Source: Candidatus Avelusimicrobium caledoniensis
GTDB lineage: Bacteria > Elusimicrobiota > Elusimicrobia > Elusimicrobiales > Elusimicrobiaceae
Assembly: GCA_900315795.1 (NCBI GenBank)
Contig: ONAM01000001.1
Span: forward strand, 1 to 64,000
Direction of reading: 5' to 3'
Length of the DNA: 64,000 nucleotides
Part shown: piece by piece, positions 15,918 through 24,332 of the stretch
Layout: each line of letters starts with the position of its first letter
Numbering within the stretch: the first letter of the stretch is position 1
Position numbers and translations under genes: made by a program
Notes under the pieces: model-generated
What the model saw: the letters and a program-made list of their open reading frames with translations, nothing else
The model's database searches: none
What the model was told of the DNA's origin: nothing

Positions 15918-16622
15918 ATGCAAGAAAAAAATAATTTGTTATCAAGTTGTTTGACCTCGCCCCTTGCGGGAGAGGATGCCCGCAGGGCAGGTGAGGGGGA
16001 TCAAAGGGAAAACACTTTATTGTCCCCCCTCATCGGTTTTGAGTGCTTACGCACACAAAACCACTTCCCCCGCCAGGGTGGAAGTCAAACGGCTGGCGGT
16101 TTCACGCTCATTGAACTTTTGGTCGTTGTTCTCATCATCGGTATTTTGGCGGCGGTGGCGTTGCCGCAATATCAAGTGGCGGTAGCCAAAAGTCGTTTAT
16201 CACAGGCGTTTGTGCTCGCCAAATCTATCAAAGACGCCGAGGAGGCCTATTATTTAGCTAATGGCGAATATACCACCGATTTGGATACGCTCGGTATAGA
16301 TGTAGGAAATTATACAACGGTAACTAATGTCACAAATTATCTGAAAATAAAACTGCAAAACAAAACTCAAATAAGTCTTGCCACCAATGGTTATGGTTCA
16401 GTAGAAGATAGAGTGGAAATCTCTCTACCTAATCGCCCGCTGGAAGGTATTACATATTTTTTTGATAATTCTGTACGTGTTCACGAAGACCTTATTTTGA
16501 AGGGGTATTATTATTGTACAGCTAATTCTGCCGTGTATAACCAGGCGTGTAAAGCGTTGGGAGGTGTGTATGTATATACGGTAGGAGGTACAACTTGTAA
16601 AGTTTACAGACTCCCCCTCTAG
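15918..16622 (+). CDS. Type IV pilin-like protein C with 61-aa leader (234 aa)
   Basis: The pilin core [17 protein letters not shown] starts at residue 62, after Gly-Gly. The leader before it is 61 aa instead of the usual 5-15, and residues 12 to about 57 are encoded by a palindromic repeat (15950-16089). The short beginning MQEKNN resembles the ordinary leaders of its sisters. The ribosome site and T-tract promoter support the upstream ATG as the true start. The body is closest to pilin B for 60 residues and ends in [16 protein letters not shown]...YRLPL with Cys residues for a disulfide. Whether the long leader is tolerated by the export machinery is unknown. Confidence 0.85.
   Translation: MQEKNNLLSSCLTSPLAGEDARRAGEGDQRENTLLSPLIGFECLRTQNHFPRQGGSQTAGGFTLIELLVVVLIIGILAAVALPQYQVAVAKSRLSQAFVLAKSIKDAEEAYYLANGEYTTDLDTLGIDVGNYTTVTNVTNYLKIKLQNKTQISLATNGYGSVEDRVEISLPNRPLEGITYFFDNSVRVHEDLILKGYYYCTANSAVYNQACKALGGVYVYTVGGTTCKVYRLPL
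15950..16089. repeat. Palindromic element read in frame in the leader of pilin C
   Basis: Ends TTTGACCT (15950-15957) and AAGTCAAA (16082-16089) are inverted copies with one mismatch. Inside are further inverted segments (CCCCTTGCGGGAGAGG and AGGTGAGGGG; CCCCCCTCATC). It carries no stop codon in the pilin frame. Confidence 0.75.
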
Positions 16623-16661
16623 CCCTTGCGCCTGTTCCCCCCTATTTACTATAATAGCACT

Positions 16662-17258
16662 ATGAAGGCGTTTCCCATTATTGTATCTTCTCCGTCGGGG
16701 GCGGGTAAAACCACCATTATTGACGCGGTACTCAAGCGCAACAAAACCGTTGCGCGCGTGATTACCGCCACTACGCGTGCCCCGCGCACCGGCGAGAAAA
16801 ACGGCAAAGATTACCACTTTTGGACGATTAAACAATTTGAACAAGCCATTAAAAAAAATCAAATGTTAGAGTGGGCACAAGTCCATACGTCCTATTACGG
16901 GATTCCCAAAAAATCGGTGGACGATTTAATCAAAAAGCACATCTGCCCGATTTTGGTTATTGACGTGCAAGGTGCACGCACCGTCAAGAAAATTTACGAA
17001 GATGCGGTACTCGTGTTCATTATTCCGCCCAGCTTAAAAGAACTGAAAAAACGTATTTTGGGCCGCAACGATAACACGCAAGATATTGAACTGCGCTTGG
17101 AAACCGCTAAAAAAGAAGTACAGGAATTGGACCATTACCACTACGTGCTTTTGAACGAACATTTGGACAAAGCCGTGGACGATATGGCAGGTATCATAGC
17201 GGCCGAACAGTGCAAAGTAACGCGGCAAGATTTGAAAAAAATTAAAAATCTGAAATAA
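16662..17258 (+). CDS. gmk: Guanylate kinase
   Basis: GMP kinase (GMP to GDP) with the P-loop SSPSGAGKTT near residues 7-16, the GMP-binding region TATTRAPRTGEKNGKDYHF and the LVIDVQGA strand. The open frame extends upstream to a TTG at 16626, but I place the start at ATG 16662, giving 198 aa: TATAAT lies at 16650-16655, only 6 nt before this ATG, and the longer version would overlap the promoter. This predicts a leaderless mRNA. It begins the gmk-rpoZ-udg-priA run, and the gmk-rpoZ order is common in bacteria. Confidence 0.95.
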   Translation: MKAFPIIVSSPSGAGKTTIIDAVLKRNKTVARVITATTRAPRTGEKNGKDYHFWTIKQFEQAIKKNQMLEWAQVHTSYYGIPKKSVDDLIKKHICPILVIDVQGARTVKKIYEDAVLVFIIPPSLKELKKRILGRNDNTQDIELRLETAKKEVQELDHYHYVLLNEHLDKAVDDMAGIIAAEQCKVTRQDLKKIKNLK

Positions 17259-17272
17259 TTAAGAGGTAGACT

Positions 17273-17569
17273 ATGTCCGGAAAAAACGAAAAAGAATTGG
17301 ATGCTAAACTCATGAACTTTGACGGAGACCGCTACGATATCGTAGTCCTTGCGTCTATGTGGGCCAAGCAACTTCGCAAACAAAGCGAGTATAAAAGACA
17401 ACCGCACGCGGTGGTCATCAAAGTAGCGTTAGACGATATTTTATCGGGCCGCGTTTCCAAAGAAGACGTCTTGCACATCAGCAAAGACAACTTGGAAAAA
17501 GAACTTAAAGCCCAAGAAGAAGCCCGCTTAGAAGCGGAACGTAAAGCCAAAGAACCCATGAAATTATAA
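17273..17569 (+). CDS. rpoZ: RNA polymerase omega subunit-like protein
   Basis: 98 aa, next to gmk as in many bacteria. The region RYDIVVLASMWAKQLRK...HAVVIKVALDDILSGRV corresponds to the omega core (R-x-x-LV-x-A-x-R-A-R-Q-L, then A-L-x-E-I-x-x-G-K-I). The C-terminal third is a charged helix (NLEKELKAQEEARLEAERKAKE). Omega stabilises the beta-prime subunit. The match is by pattern and neighbourhood; the family is short and variable. The stop TAA overlaps the next ATG by one base. Confidence 0.8.
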   Translation: MSGKNEKELDAKLMNFDGDRYDIVVLASMWAKQLRKQSEYKRQPHAVVIKVALDDILSGRVSKEDVLHISKDNLEKELKAQEEARLEAERKAKEPMKL

Positions 17570-18456
17570 TGGATAAACAACAGTTGCGCCGGCTGGCGGG
17601 AGATTTAAAACACTTCCTCCAAGCTTGTGACGAAGACGACTTTATCCCTACGGCGGCCCCGGCAAACCAAGCGGCGGCCGCCGAAATTTCACGCGCCGCG
17701 CAAACGCTGTCGCCCGCGGCTCCTGCCATGCGGGAAAATTCTACGTTAACAATAGATTTTCCGCGCGCCCAGGAAGAAACCGCGCCTACGTCCCAACCTA
17801 CTACTTCACAAGGAACGATTATGACTACTGCCCAAAAACAAGCCGCCTTACAAGAACTTGCCGAAACGATTAAACAGTGCTCGCGCTGTGCGTTGGGAGC
17901 TACGCGCTTAAACGCCGTGCCCGGCGAGGGTAACGTAGATGCGGAACTCATGTTTATCGGCGAAGGGCCGGGGTACGATGAAGACCGCCAAGGCCGTCCG
18001 TTTGTGGGCCGCGCCGGGCAATTATTAGATAAAATGATTGCCGCTATGGGGCTAACGCGCGAACAGGTTTTTATTGCCAATATCGCCAAATGCCACCCCA
18101 TGATTGACCCGCAACATCCCGAAAAACACGGCAACGACCGGGCCCCCAACGCCGGAGAAATTGCCTGTTGCCGCAAATTCTTAGAAAAACAAATTGCGAT
18201 CATCTGCCCCAAATATATCGTGGCATTAGGGGGCGTGTCAGCCAAAGCACTCATTAGCGATGCTAAATCGTTAGGTGCTTTGCGCGGTCAATTCTATAAC
18301 TTGCATTTGGATAGTGTTGACCTGCCCCGCCCCGTGCAAATTTTAGCCACGTTCCACCCGGCGGCTCTGCTACGCAACCCGAATTGGAAAAAAGACGCTT
18401 GGAAAGATTTGCAAATGGTCATGGCCAGGCTGGGCTTGAAAGGGTTATCTCACTAA
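17569..18456 (+). CDS. Family 4 uracil-DNA glycosylase (Fe-S)
   Basis: Removes uracil from DNA in base-excision repair. Motif 1 is GEGPGYDEDRQGRPFVGRAG and motif 2 is FHPAALLRNP, both typical of family 4 enzymes with a [4Fe-4S] cluster. Candidate cluster ligands are C104 and C107 (CSRC) and cysteines in the segments AKCHP and ACCRKF. The first 85 residues are an Ala/Pro/Thr-rich extension not needed for catalysis. An internal ATG at 17821 (residue 85) would give a protein of normal family size. The one-base overlap with rpoZ favours the longer start. Confidence 0.9.
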   Translation: MDKQQLRRLAGDLKHFLQACDEDDFIPTAAPANQAAAAEISRAAQTLSPAAPAMRENSTLTIDFPRAQEETAPTSQPTTSQGTIMTTAQKQAALQELAETIKQCSRCALGATRLNAVPGEGNVDAELMFIGEGPGYDEDRQGRPFVGRAGQLLDKMIAAMGLTREQVFIANIAKCHPMIDPQHPEKHGNDRAPNAGEIACCRKFLEKQIAIICPKYIVALGGVSAKALISDAKSLGALRGQFYNLHLDSVDLPRPVQILATFHPAALLRNPNWKKDAWKDLQMVMARLGLKGLSH

Positions 18457-18459
18457 TTT

Positions 18460-20427
18460 ATGTTTTGCAAAGTAGCGTTTGATGTGCCATTGGACCGCGA
18501 TTTTGACTACCGCGTGCCGGATGAATTGGCGGATAAAATTCGTCCCGGTATGCGTGTAACGGCACCATTTGGCCGCGTGCTTACAGGCGGAATTGTCACG
18601 CAAGTAACCGAAATTTCAGACGCGCCTGCCCACATTACCTTAAAAGAAATTGCTGCTCTCATAGATAAGCAACCGGTTTTCGGATCTGATTTTTTTCCCC
18701 TCGCCAGGTTTATTAAAAATAATTGGGGCGGGCCTATCGGACAGATTTTAGGTGCGCTCATTCCGGTTGCGCCGTACGTAAAATTTCAACCCCCCACCCA
18801 AGAAGTACGTATTAGCGTCAAACATCCGGCCTATACATTAACGCCGTCACAAACAAATGCGCTAAGCATTATTGAAAATGGCCCCGCGTATGAATTTCAC
18901 GCTTTTTTATTAGACGGTCCGGCTTATTTCGGTAAGACAGAAACCGTCTTACGTGCCGCGGGTAAAGCGTTGTCTACTTACGGGCAGGTACTCATTACCG
19001 TGCCGGACGTAGCCGCCGCGCGCCAGTTTATCCGTGAGGCCCAAACCCGTTTTGGCGCAGACAACGTGTTTTGTTGGCACAGCCGTATGCTACAAAGTGC
19101 TAAGAAAAAACAATTCACGGCTATTTCTTCGGGCCGTCCGTGCGTGGTCATCGGTACGCGCTCGGCTGTTTTGCTTCCTTTCAAAAATTTACGGTTAGCC
19201 GCCATGCTTAACGAAGGCGACGATAATTATAAACAAGAAGAAAATAAACCCTATTACCACGCGCGTGATGTGCTTTTCTTTCGCGCCAAAGCGCACGGAG
19301 CAACACTGCTTTTGGTGTCGGCTACTCCGAGCGTAGAAGTAGAACATTTAGCCCAACGGGGTCAAATCCGGCGGCTTGCGTTTACCTCTTCCGTGCCGGG
19401 GCATAACTTTGTGTCGTCCGTAAAACTGGCTGAGAAAAAAGGCACGAAGTCGCGTTTTCTTTCCGATTTACTCGTTACCGCATTAGCCGAAAATTTACAA
19501 AGACATGAAACCTCTTTACTCATTTTAAACCGTTTGGGATACGCCAGTGCGTATGCGTGTGTCAATTGCGGTACGTATGCACGGTGCCAAAAATGCGGCG
19601 GTATTTTAGCACACGAAAAAACCGCGGACGGATCTTTTTTGGTTTGTAAAAAATGTGGCCAAAAAGCACCGCTGGAACAGGAGTGCCCCAAGTGCCACAA
19701 CCTCGTTTTTAAATCACGCGGTGGCGGTACGCAGAAAGTAGCGGCGGATATCGCTAAAATTTTCCCGCAAGCCAAGTTACTGCGTTTGGAGTCTGATACG
19801 CTTAAAACCAAAGGCGGACAGGGCTTTGAGGCCTTAGACGCGCTTACAAGAGGAAGTGCGGATATTATCGTCGGTACGCGGGTGGCGGCGGGGGCGCTAC
19901 GCGGGGCGAAAATTACGCTGTGCGGTGTGTTGGATGCTGATTTGGAATTATCCTCCCCCGACTACCGCGCCACCGAAAAATTTACCCGGCTTTTATTTGA
20001 ACTGCGCGGCCACGTGTCCGGTCATAAAAACGGGCGGCTCATTATCCAAACCGCCGACCAAGACGGATATGACTATGCGCCGTTGTTTGCTAATAACTAC
20101 AAAGATGCGTGCGAAACGGAAACTGCACTGCGCGAGAGTTTTAATTATCCCCCCTTTGTCCACTTATTTAAAATGACGTTAAAAGCCAAAGACAGGATAT
20201 TACTTGATGCGCAAACCACGCGGCTTAAACAGCTTTGTACGCCGCTTTGCACGGAAATTTTAGGACCCGTCTGGTGTGCTAAAAAAACCGATACGCTTAA
20301 AAAACAATACCTACTTTTTAAGACGGACGCGTCGCACCGCGCCGATTTACTGGCCTTGCTGGATAGTTTTGAGCCGGCCAAAAAAGTAACGGTAAAATTA
20401 GCCGCCGACCCGTACGACTTCTTTTAA
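18460..20427 (+). CDS. priA: Primosomal protein N' (PriA), with altered Walker B
   Basis: PriA reloads the replisome at stalled forks. The N-terminal DNA-binding domain, helicase core and zinc-binding insert (CVNCGTYARCQKCGG and CKKCGQKAPLEQECPKCHN, eight Cys) are all present. 655 aa is short compared with about 730 in E. coli. The Walker A region reads GPAYFGKTE (residues 153-161) instead of the usual G-x-TGSGKTE but keeps GKT. The DEEH box is replaced by NEGD at residues 251-254 (LNEGDDNYKQ), losing the first acidic residue and the His. The flanking YKQ...YYHARD and SATPSVE are intact. It may therefore have weak or no helicase activity while still acting as a loader. Confidence 0.9.
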   Translation: MFCKVAFDVPLDRDFDYRVPDELADKIRPGMRVTAPFGRVLTGGIVTQVTEISDAPAHITLKEIAALIDKQPVFGSDFFPLARFIKNNWGGPIGQILGALIPVAPYVKFQPPTQEVRISVKHPAYTLTPSQTNALSIIENGPAYEFHAFLLDGPAYFGKTETVLRAAGKALSTYGQVLITVPDVAAARQFIREAQTRFGADNVFCWHSRMLQSAKKKQFTAISSGRPCVVIGTRSAVLLPFKNLRLAAMLNEGDDNYKQEENKPYYHARDVLFFRAKAHGATLLLVSATPSVEVEHLAQRGQIRRLAFTSSVPGHNFVSSVKLAEKKGTKSRFLSDLLVTALAENLQRHETSLLILNRLGYASAYACVNCGTYARCQKCGGILAHEKTADGSFLVCKKCGQKAPLEQECPKCHNLVFKSRGGGTQKVAADIAKIFPQAKLLRLESDTLKTKGGQGFEALDALTRGSADIIVGTRVAAGALRGAKITLCGVLDADLELSSPDYRATEKFTRLLFELRGHVSGHKNGRLIIQTADQDGYDYAPLFANNYKDACETETALRESFNYPPFVHLFKMTLKAKDRILLDAQTTRLKQLCTPLCTEILGPVWCAKKTDTLKKQYLLFKTDASHRADLLALLDSFEPAKKVTVKLAADPYDFF

Positions 20428-20466
20428 TTTGATAGAATATAGACAACCTACTTTTAGGAGTTTTTT

Positions 20467-21627
20467 ATGACGACTGATGAACAAATTTCTTTTTTAACAC
20501 GCGGTTGCGTGGATATTGTTTCCAAAGCGGACCTCGCCAAAAAATTAGAAAGCGGCAAAACGCTTAAAGTAAAACTCGGGTGCGACCCGACCAGTGCCGA
20601 CTTACACCTCGGCCACAGCGTGGCGCTTTCTTTAGTGCGCCGCTTCCAAGATTTGGGCCACAAGGCGGTTTTGGTTATTGGCGATTTTACAGCTGCTATC
20701 GGCGATCCGTCCGGCCGCGATTCTACCCGCCCGGTGCTTGCGCGGGAGCAAATTTTGCAAAACGCCAAAACCTATACTGACCAGGCCTTTAAAGTATTAG
20801 ACCCGGCCAAAACGGAAATCCGCTTTAACAGCGAGTGGTTAGACCCGTTTGTTCACGGGAAAGATTTATTGCAAACGTTGCAAAAAATTACGGTAGCGCA
20901 AGTATTAGAACGCGATGATTTTAAAAAACGCATGGCGGCCGGTAACCCGATCAGCATGTTGGAAGTGCTGTATAGCTTGTTCCAAGGGCAAGATTCCGTG
21001 GCGTTAGAAGCCGATGTGGAACTGGGAGGAACAGACCAAATTTTCAATTTGCTCGTCGGACGCCAACTGCAAAAAAATAACGGCATTGAGCCGCAAGTGG
21101 CCCTTACCGTGCCGCTTTTAGTCGGTTTAGACGGTGTGAAAAAAATGTCCAAATCGTACGGCAACTACGTGGGGCTTAACGATGCACCTAATGATATGTT
21201 CGGCAAGCTTATGTCTATCCCCGATGAGCTGATGCCCATGTATTACGAACTTTTGACAAGCGAAAACGTGGACGAAATGAAAGCCATGCACCCCATGGCC
21301 GCTAAAAAGAAATTAGCGGGTATTTTGGTAACGCGTTTCCACGGCGAGCAAGCCGCTAAAGACGCACTAGCCAACTTTGAAAAAGTTTTTTCTAAAAAAG
21401 AATTACCGACGGATATGCCCGAGTTCAAACCCGAGCCGGGCGCGCTTATTTCCGCCGTACTTTTTGCCGCCGGCGCCGCCGCCAGCAAAAATAAAGCCCG
21501 CGGCCTTATTGAGCAGGGAGCGGTGCGTTTAAAAGGCGAACGTATTACGCAAGACGGTCCGCTCACTTTTGAAAACGGCGACGTGTTACAAGCCGGTAAA
21601 CGCCATTTCTTTAAACTGGTTAAATAA
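20467..21627 (+). CDS. tyrS: Tyrosyl-tRNA synthetase
   Basis: Charges tRNA-Tyr. Class I signatures are GCDPTSADLHLGHSVAL (HIGH-type, HLGH) and KKMSKS, the latter near residue 225. A C-terminal S4 RNA-binding domain follows (AAASKNKARGLIEQGAVRLKGERI). 386 aa fits the family. A TAGGAG site precedes the ATG. mltG begins 2 nt after its stop, so the two are probably co-transcribed. Confidence 0.97.
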   Translation: MTTDEQISFLTRGCVDIVSKADLAKKLESGKTLKVKLGCDPTSADLHLGHSVALSLVRRFQDLGHKAVLVIGDFTAAIGDPSGRDSTRPVLAREQILQNAKTYTDQAFKVLDPAKTEIRFNSEWLDPFVHGKDLLQTLQKITVAQVLERDDFKKRMAAGNPISMLEVLYSLFQGQDSVALEADVELGGTDQIFNLLVGRQLQKNNGIEPQVALTVPLLVGLDGVKKMSKSYGNYVGLNDAPNDMFGKLMSIPDELMPMYYELLTSENVDEMKAMHPMAAKKKLAGILVTRFHGEQAAKDALANFEKVFSKKELPTDMPEFKPEPGALISAVLFAAGAAASKNKARGLIEQGAVRLKGERITQDGPLTFENGDVLQAGKRHFFKLVK

Positions 21628-21629
21628 CT

Positions 21630-22595
21630 ATGAAAAAATTACTTTTGTTTCTGGTGGTTTGTGTAGTGTTGTTGGCCGCACTTACGTGGGGAGCAAAAGT
21701 GTATTTTTTTAGCGACGGCGCACCCGTGGTAATGACCATTGCCTCCGGTCAAAGCGGCAGTTCCGTGGGGCGTCAGTTAAAAAAGAAAGGCATTATCCGC
21801 AGTGAACTTTTATTTAAAATTGTGTTGAAACTCACGTCGTCAGCGTCTGATTTAAAAGCCGGAAAATTTGATTTGCGCCAAAATATGTCCGAGTTTGAAG
21901 TAATTAACTGTATCAAAAGCGGGCGTTGCACCCATTACGAAAAAGTAACTTTTTTAGAAGGGTGGCGCAGTGAAGAAATTGCCGAAGAACTGGCCGAGTT
22001 GGGCATTACAAACGCGCATGAGTTTTTGCGCATTGTCCGTCAAGAGAAGTTAGAAGGTAAATTGTTCCCTTCTACGTATTTGTTTACGGCCAATATGCCC
22101 GCGCGCGCGGTAGTCAATAAAATGCTGTCCCAGTATGAGCAAGCTACCGGACCGTTATTTAAAACATATCCTACCAAACTGACTGAAAACCAAGTGCTCA
22201 CATTGGCCTCTATTGTGGAGCGCGAAGCCGTTGTGCACGACGAACGCCCGAAAATTGCCGCGGTGTATTTAAACCGCTTTAACATTGGTAAAAAACTGGA
22301 GGCCGACCCAACCGTACAATATGCCTTAGGATTTAATCTTAGGGAAAACCGTTACTGGAAAAAAGGACTTACCTACCAAGATTTAAAAATAGATTCGCCG
22401 TATAATACGTATCGTTACAACGGTTTACCGCCCGGACCAATCTGTAACCCGGGCTATGAATCTATCAGGGCGGTACTCACGCCGGAACCTAATTTTGAGG
22501 CACTGTATTTTGTGGCGGAATCGGGCGGGCGGCATGTGTTTTCCCGCACGTTTGACGAACACCGCCGCCATATTAAGCGAATTAGAGGAAAATAA
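21630..22595 (+). CDS. mltG: Endolytic murein transglycosylase MltG
   Basis: Cuts nascent glycan strands and so sets their length. One N-terminal membrane helix (LLLFLVVCVVLLAALTWGAKVYFF) anchors a periplasmic domain. The YceG signature is clear: TLASIVEREA with the catalytic Glu, then KIAAVYLNRFNIGKKLEADPTVQYALG, SPYNTYRYNGLPPGPICNPG, and FVAESGGRHVFSRTFDEHRR at the end. 321 aa matches the family. It is translated immediately behind tyrS. Confidence 0.96.
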   Translation: MKKLLLFLVVCVVLLAALTWGAKVYFFSDGAPVVMTIASGQSGSSVGRQLKKKGIIRSELLFKIVLKLTSSASDLKAGKFDLRQNMSEFEVINCIKSGRCTHYEKVTFLEGWRSEEIAEELAELGITNAHEFLRIVRQEKLEGKLFPSTYLFTANMPARAVVNKMLSQYEQATGPLFKTYPTKLTENQVLTLASIVEREAVVHDERPKIAAVYLNRFNIGKKLEADPTVQYALGFNLRENRYWKKGLTYQDLKIDSPYNTYRYNGLPPGPICNPGYESIRAVLTPEPNFEALYFVAESGGRHVFSRTFDEHRRHIKRIRGK

Positions 22596-22605
22596 ATTTT
22601 CCCGC

Positions 22606-22633
22606 TTGAGTAAGTAGCGAAAATTTGTATACT
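22606..22633 (+). promoter_or_regulatory. Ordinary promoter of pilin D
   Basis: TTGAGT (22606-22611), a 16-nt mixed-sequence spacer and TATACT (22628-22633). There is no homopolymer tract, unlike the other eight pilin genes. CAGGAG follows before the ATG at 22664. Confidence 0.7.
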
Positions 22634-22663
22634 ATTAAGGAAGTTGATTACAGGAGAAAAATT

Positions 22664-23170
22664 ATGAAAAAAGGTTTTACCCTTATTGAAATGTTAGTAG
22701 TAGTGCTTATTATCGGGGTTTTGGCGGCGATTGCCGTGCCGCAGTACGAGGCCTCTATTGAAAAATCGCGCGTGGCGGAGGCACTCGTAATGATGAAATC
22801 TATTGCCGATGCCGAACAGCGTTATTTTCAGGCCAACCCCAACGAAACAACTGTTACCAAACAGAACCAAATTGCCGATGTTGATTTGAAAGGCGGTTGT
22901 TGGGTGCCGGGCAAAGCGACGACAGGGGCATCTTCCTACCGTACCCGCAACTTTACGTATGATTTAGGTGGATCAGATGGCGTTGTAACCGCGTACCGCA
23001 TTGACCGGGCGACCAACGCGTTGTGTGCTGACGAACAAACCGATCCGAGCGATAGTATTTACAGTATGTCTTGGGGCCCTTATTCTACCAACCGCTCTTG
23101 CAGCGCTACGGACAATACCGATGAAAGTGCCGTGGCTATTTGCAACTTCGTACGGGCGATGACAAATTAA
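22664..23170 (+). CDS. Type IV pilin-like protein D (168 aa)
   Basis: Prepilin with the shortest leader here, MKKG, followed by [32 protein letters not shown]. The frame is open from 22625, but that region contains the -10 box, so ATG 22664 behind CAGGAG is the start. The core differs from the others (EML, AIAVPQYEA), and the globular part is richer in Cys: CWVPGK, ALCADEQ, RSCSAT, AICNFV, room for two disulfides. It resembles a major pilin more than a repeat-family member. It is the only one with a plain promoter. Confidence 0.9.
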   Translation: MKKGFTLIEMLVVVLIIGVLAAIAVPQYEASIEKSRVAEALVMMKSIADAEQRYFQANPNETTVTKQNQIADVDLKGGCWVPGKATTGASSYRTRNFTYDLGGSDGVVTAYRIDRATNALCADEQTDPSDSIYSMSWGPYSTNRSCSATDNTDESAVAICNFVRAMTN

Positions 23171-23190
23171 AAAAATTCTTTGTAAAAAAC

Positions 23191-23233
23191 AACCCCCGGG
23201 TATGTGCCGCACAGGCAACCCCGGGGGTTTTTT
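23191..23233. terminator. Bidirectional terminator between pilin D and murG
   Basis: AACCCCCGGG (23191-23200) pairs with CCCGGGGGTT (23220-23229). TTTTTT follows on the plus strand and AAAAAA precedes it, serving the two convergent genes. Confidence 0.85.
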
Positions 23234-23246
23234 CTGGATAATTTTT

Positions 23247-24329
23247 CTATAAGTTCATTAACAAGCGGGCGATGTTGCGCGCGGCACGTATCGGGTTGGG
23301 AATATTCAACCGCAAATACGCATAACGCATCGCCGATAAACGACGGGGGTTACTCACTTGGTTAAAGGCCGTGACTAGACGTTGGAATAATTTTTTATCA
23401 TCCTGCGCGATAATGGCACAACGTCCGTCGGCTAAAATTTTGGCATTATAATACTGATGATTGCCCGCCGCATGCGGGAATGGTACAAGCACCGCCGGAA
23501 GTTGGCAATACATCAGTTCCGCCAACGTGCTGGCCCCACTGCGGCAAATAGCTACGTCGGATACTTTCATCAGTTCGTAAATTTTGTGGCTGTATGACAA
23601 CACCGCCACGCGCGGATTATCCCCATACATTTTCCGCACGTCTTGATACCATTTTTCGCCCGTTAGATGGATAAATTGCCACTCTTGCAGTTGCTCGGCC
23701 AGTTTCACTACGGCCGCATTTAGATTTTTAGCTCCTTGACTTCCCCCCACCACAAATACCGTTTTGCGGGCAGGGTCCAGATGTAGTTTAGATAAAACGG
23801 TGTTGCGGTCAACATCTTCGGCAAATTCGGGGCGGATGGGCGTACTCATCAGTTTCATTTCTTTATTTCTGCGGCGTTTTTTATACAGCGGCAAACCGAG
23901 CATAAATAAATCGGTAAATTTTCCGCAGATTTTATTGGCCAGCCCCAACTTGGCATTGGAATCGTGTACAGCTGTTTTAACACCCATAAAATGGGCCGTA
24001 AAAATAAGCGGAAACGAAATATAACCACCCATGCCCAGGGCAACGTCCGGATGAAATTTTTTCACAATCTGACGCGTTTGTGCAAGGGCTTTAAAGAATT
24101 TACCCGTAAAACGCAAGTGGCGCAAAGGGTTAACGGAACGGGGCAAGCCCATAAAGTCAATCTCGCGGTAATTAAAGTTATTCTTTTTCAAAATTTGCAC
24201 CGCTGGGTCGTCTTTGCGAACGATAAAAAGAACCTTGATGTGTCGCGCCCGAAAGGCCTTGCCTAAAGCAAGCCCGGGATAAAAGTGTCCTCCGGTTCCG
24301 CCGGAAGCAATAATAATGCGTTGGTTCAT
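23247..24329 (-). CDS. murG: UDP-GlcNAc:lipid I N-acetylglucosaminyltransferase
   Basis: Makes lipid II from lipid I at the inner face of the membrane. Glycine-rich loop SGGTGGHFYPGLALGKAFR at the N-terminus, GMGGYISFPLIF and VVGGSQGAKNLN in the middle, and the UDP-sugar site CRSGASTLAELMYCQLPAVLVPFPHAAGNHQ (taken in parts) all fit. 360 aa is normal. It is last in the envelope operon, 3 nt behind ftsW. Confidence 0.97.
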   Translation of the reverse strand: MNQRIIIASGGTGGHFYPGLALGKAFRARHIKVLFIVRKDDPAVQILKKNNFNYREIDFMGLPRSVNPLRHLRFTGKFFKALAQTRQIVKKFHPDVALGMGGYISFPLIFTAHFMGVKTAVHDSNAKLGLANKICGKFTDLFMLGLPLYKKRRRNKEMKLMSTPIRPEFAEDVDRNTVLSKLHLDPARKTVFVVGGSQGAKNLNAAVVKLAEQLQEWQFIHLTGEKWYQDVRKMYGDNPRVAVLSYSHKIYELMKVSDVAICRSGASTLAELMYCQLPAVLVPFPHAAGNHQYYNAKILADGRCAIIAQDDKKLFQRLVTAFNQVSNPRRLSAMRYAYLRLNIPNPIRAARNIARLLMNL

Positions 24330-24332
24330 AAG

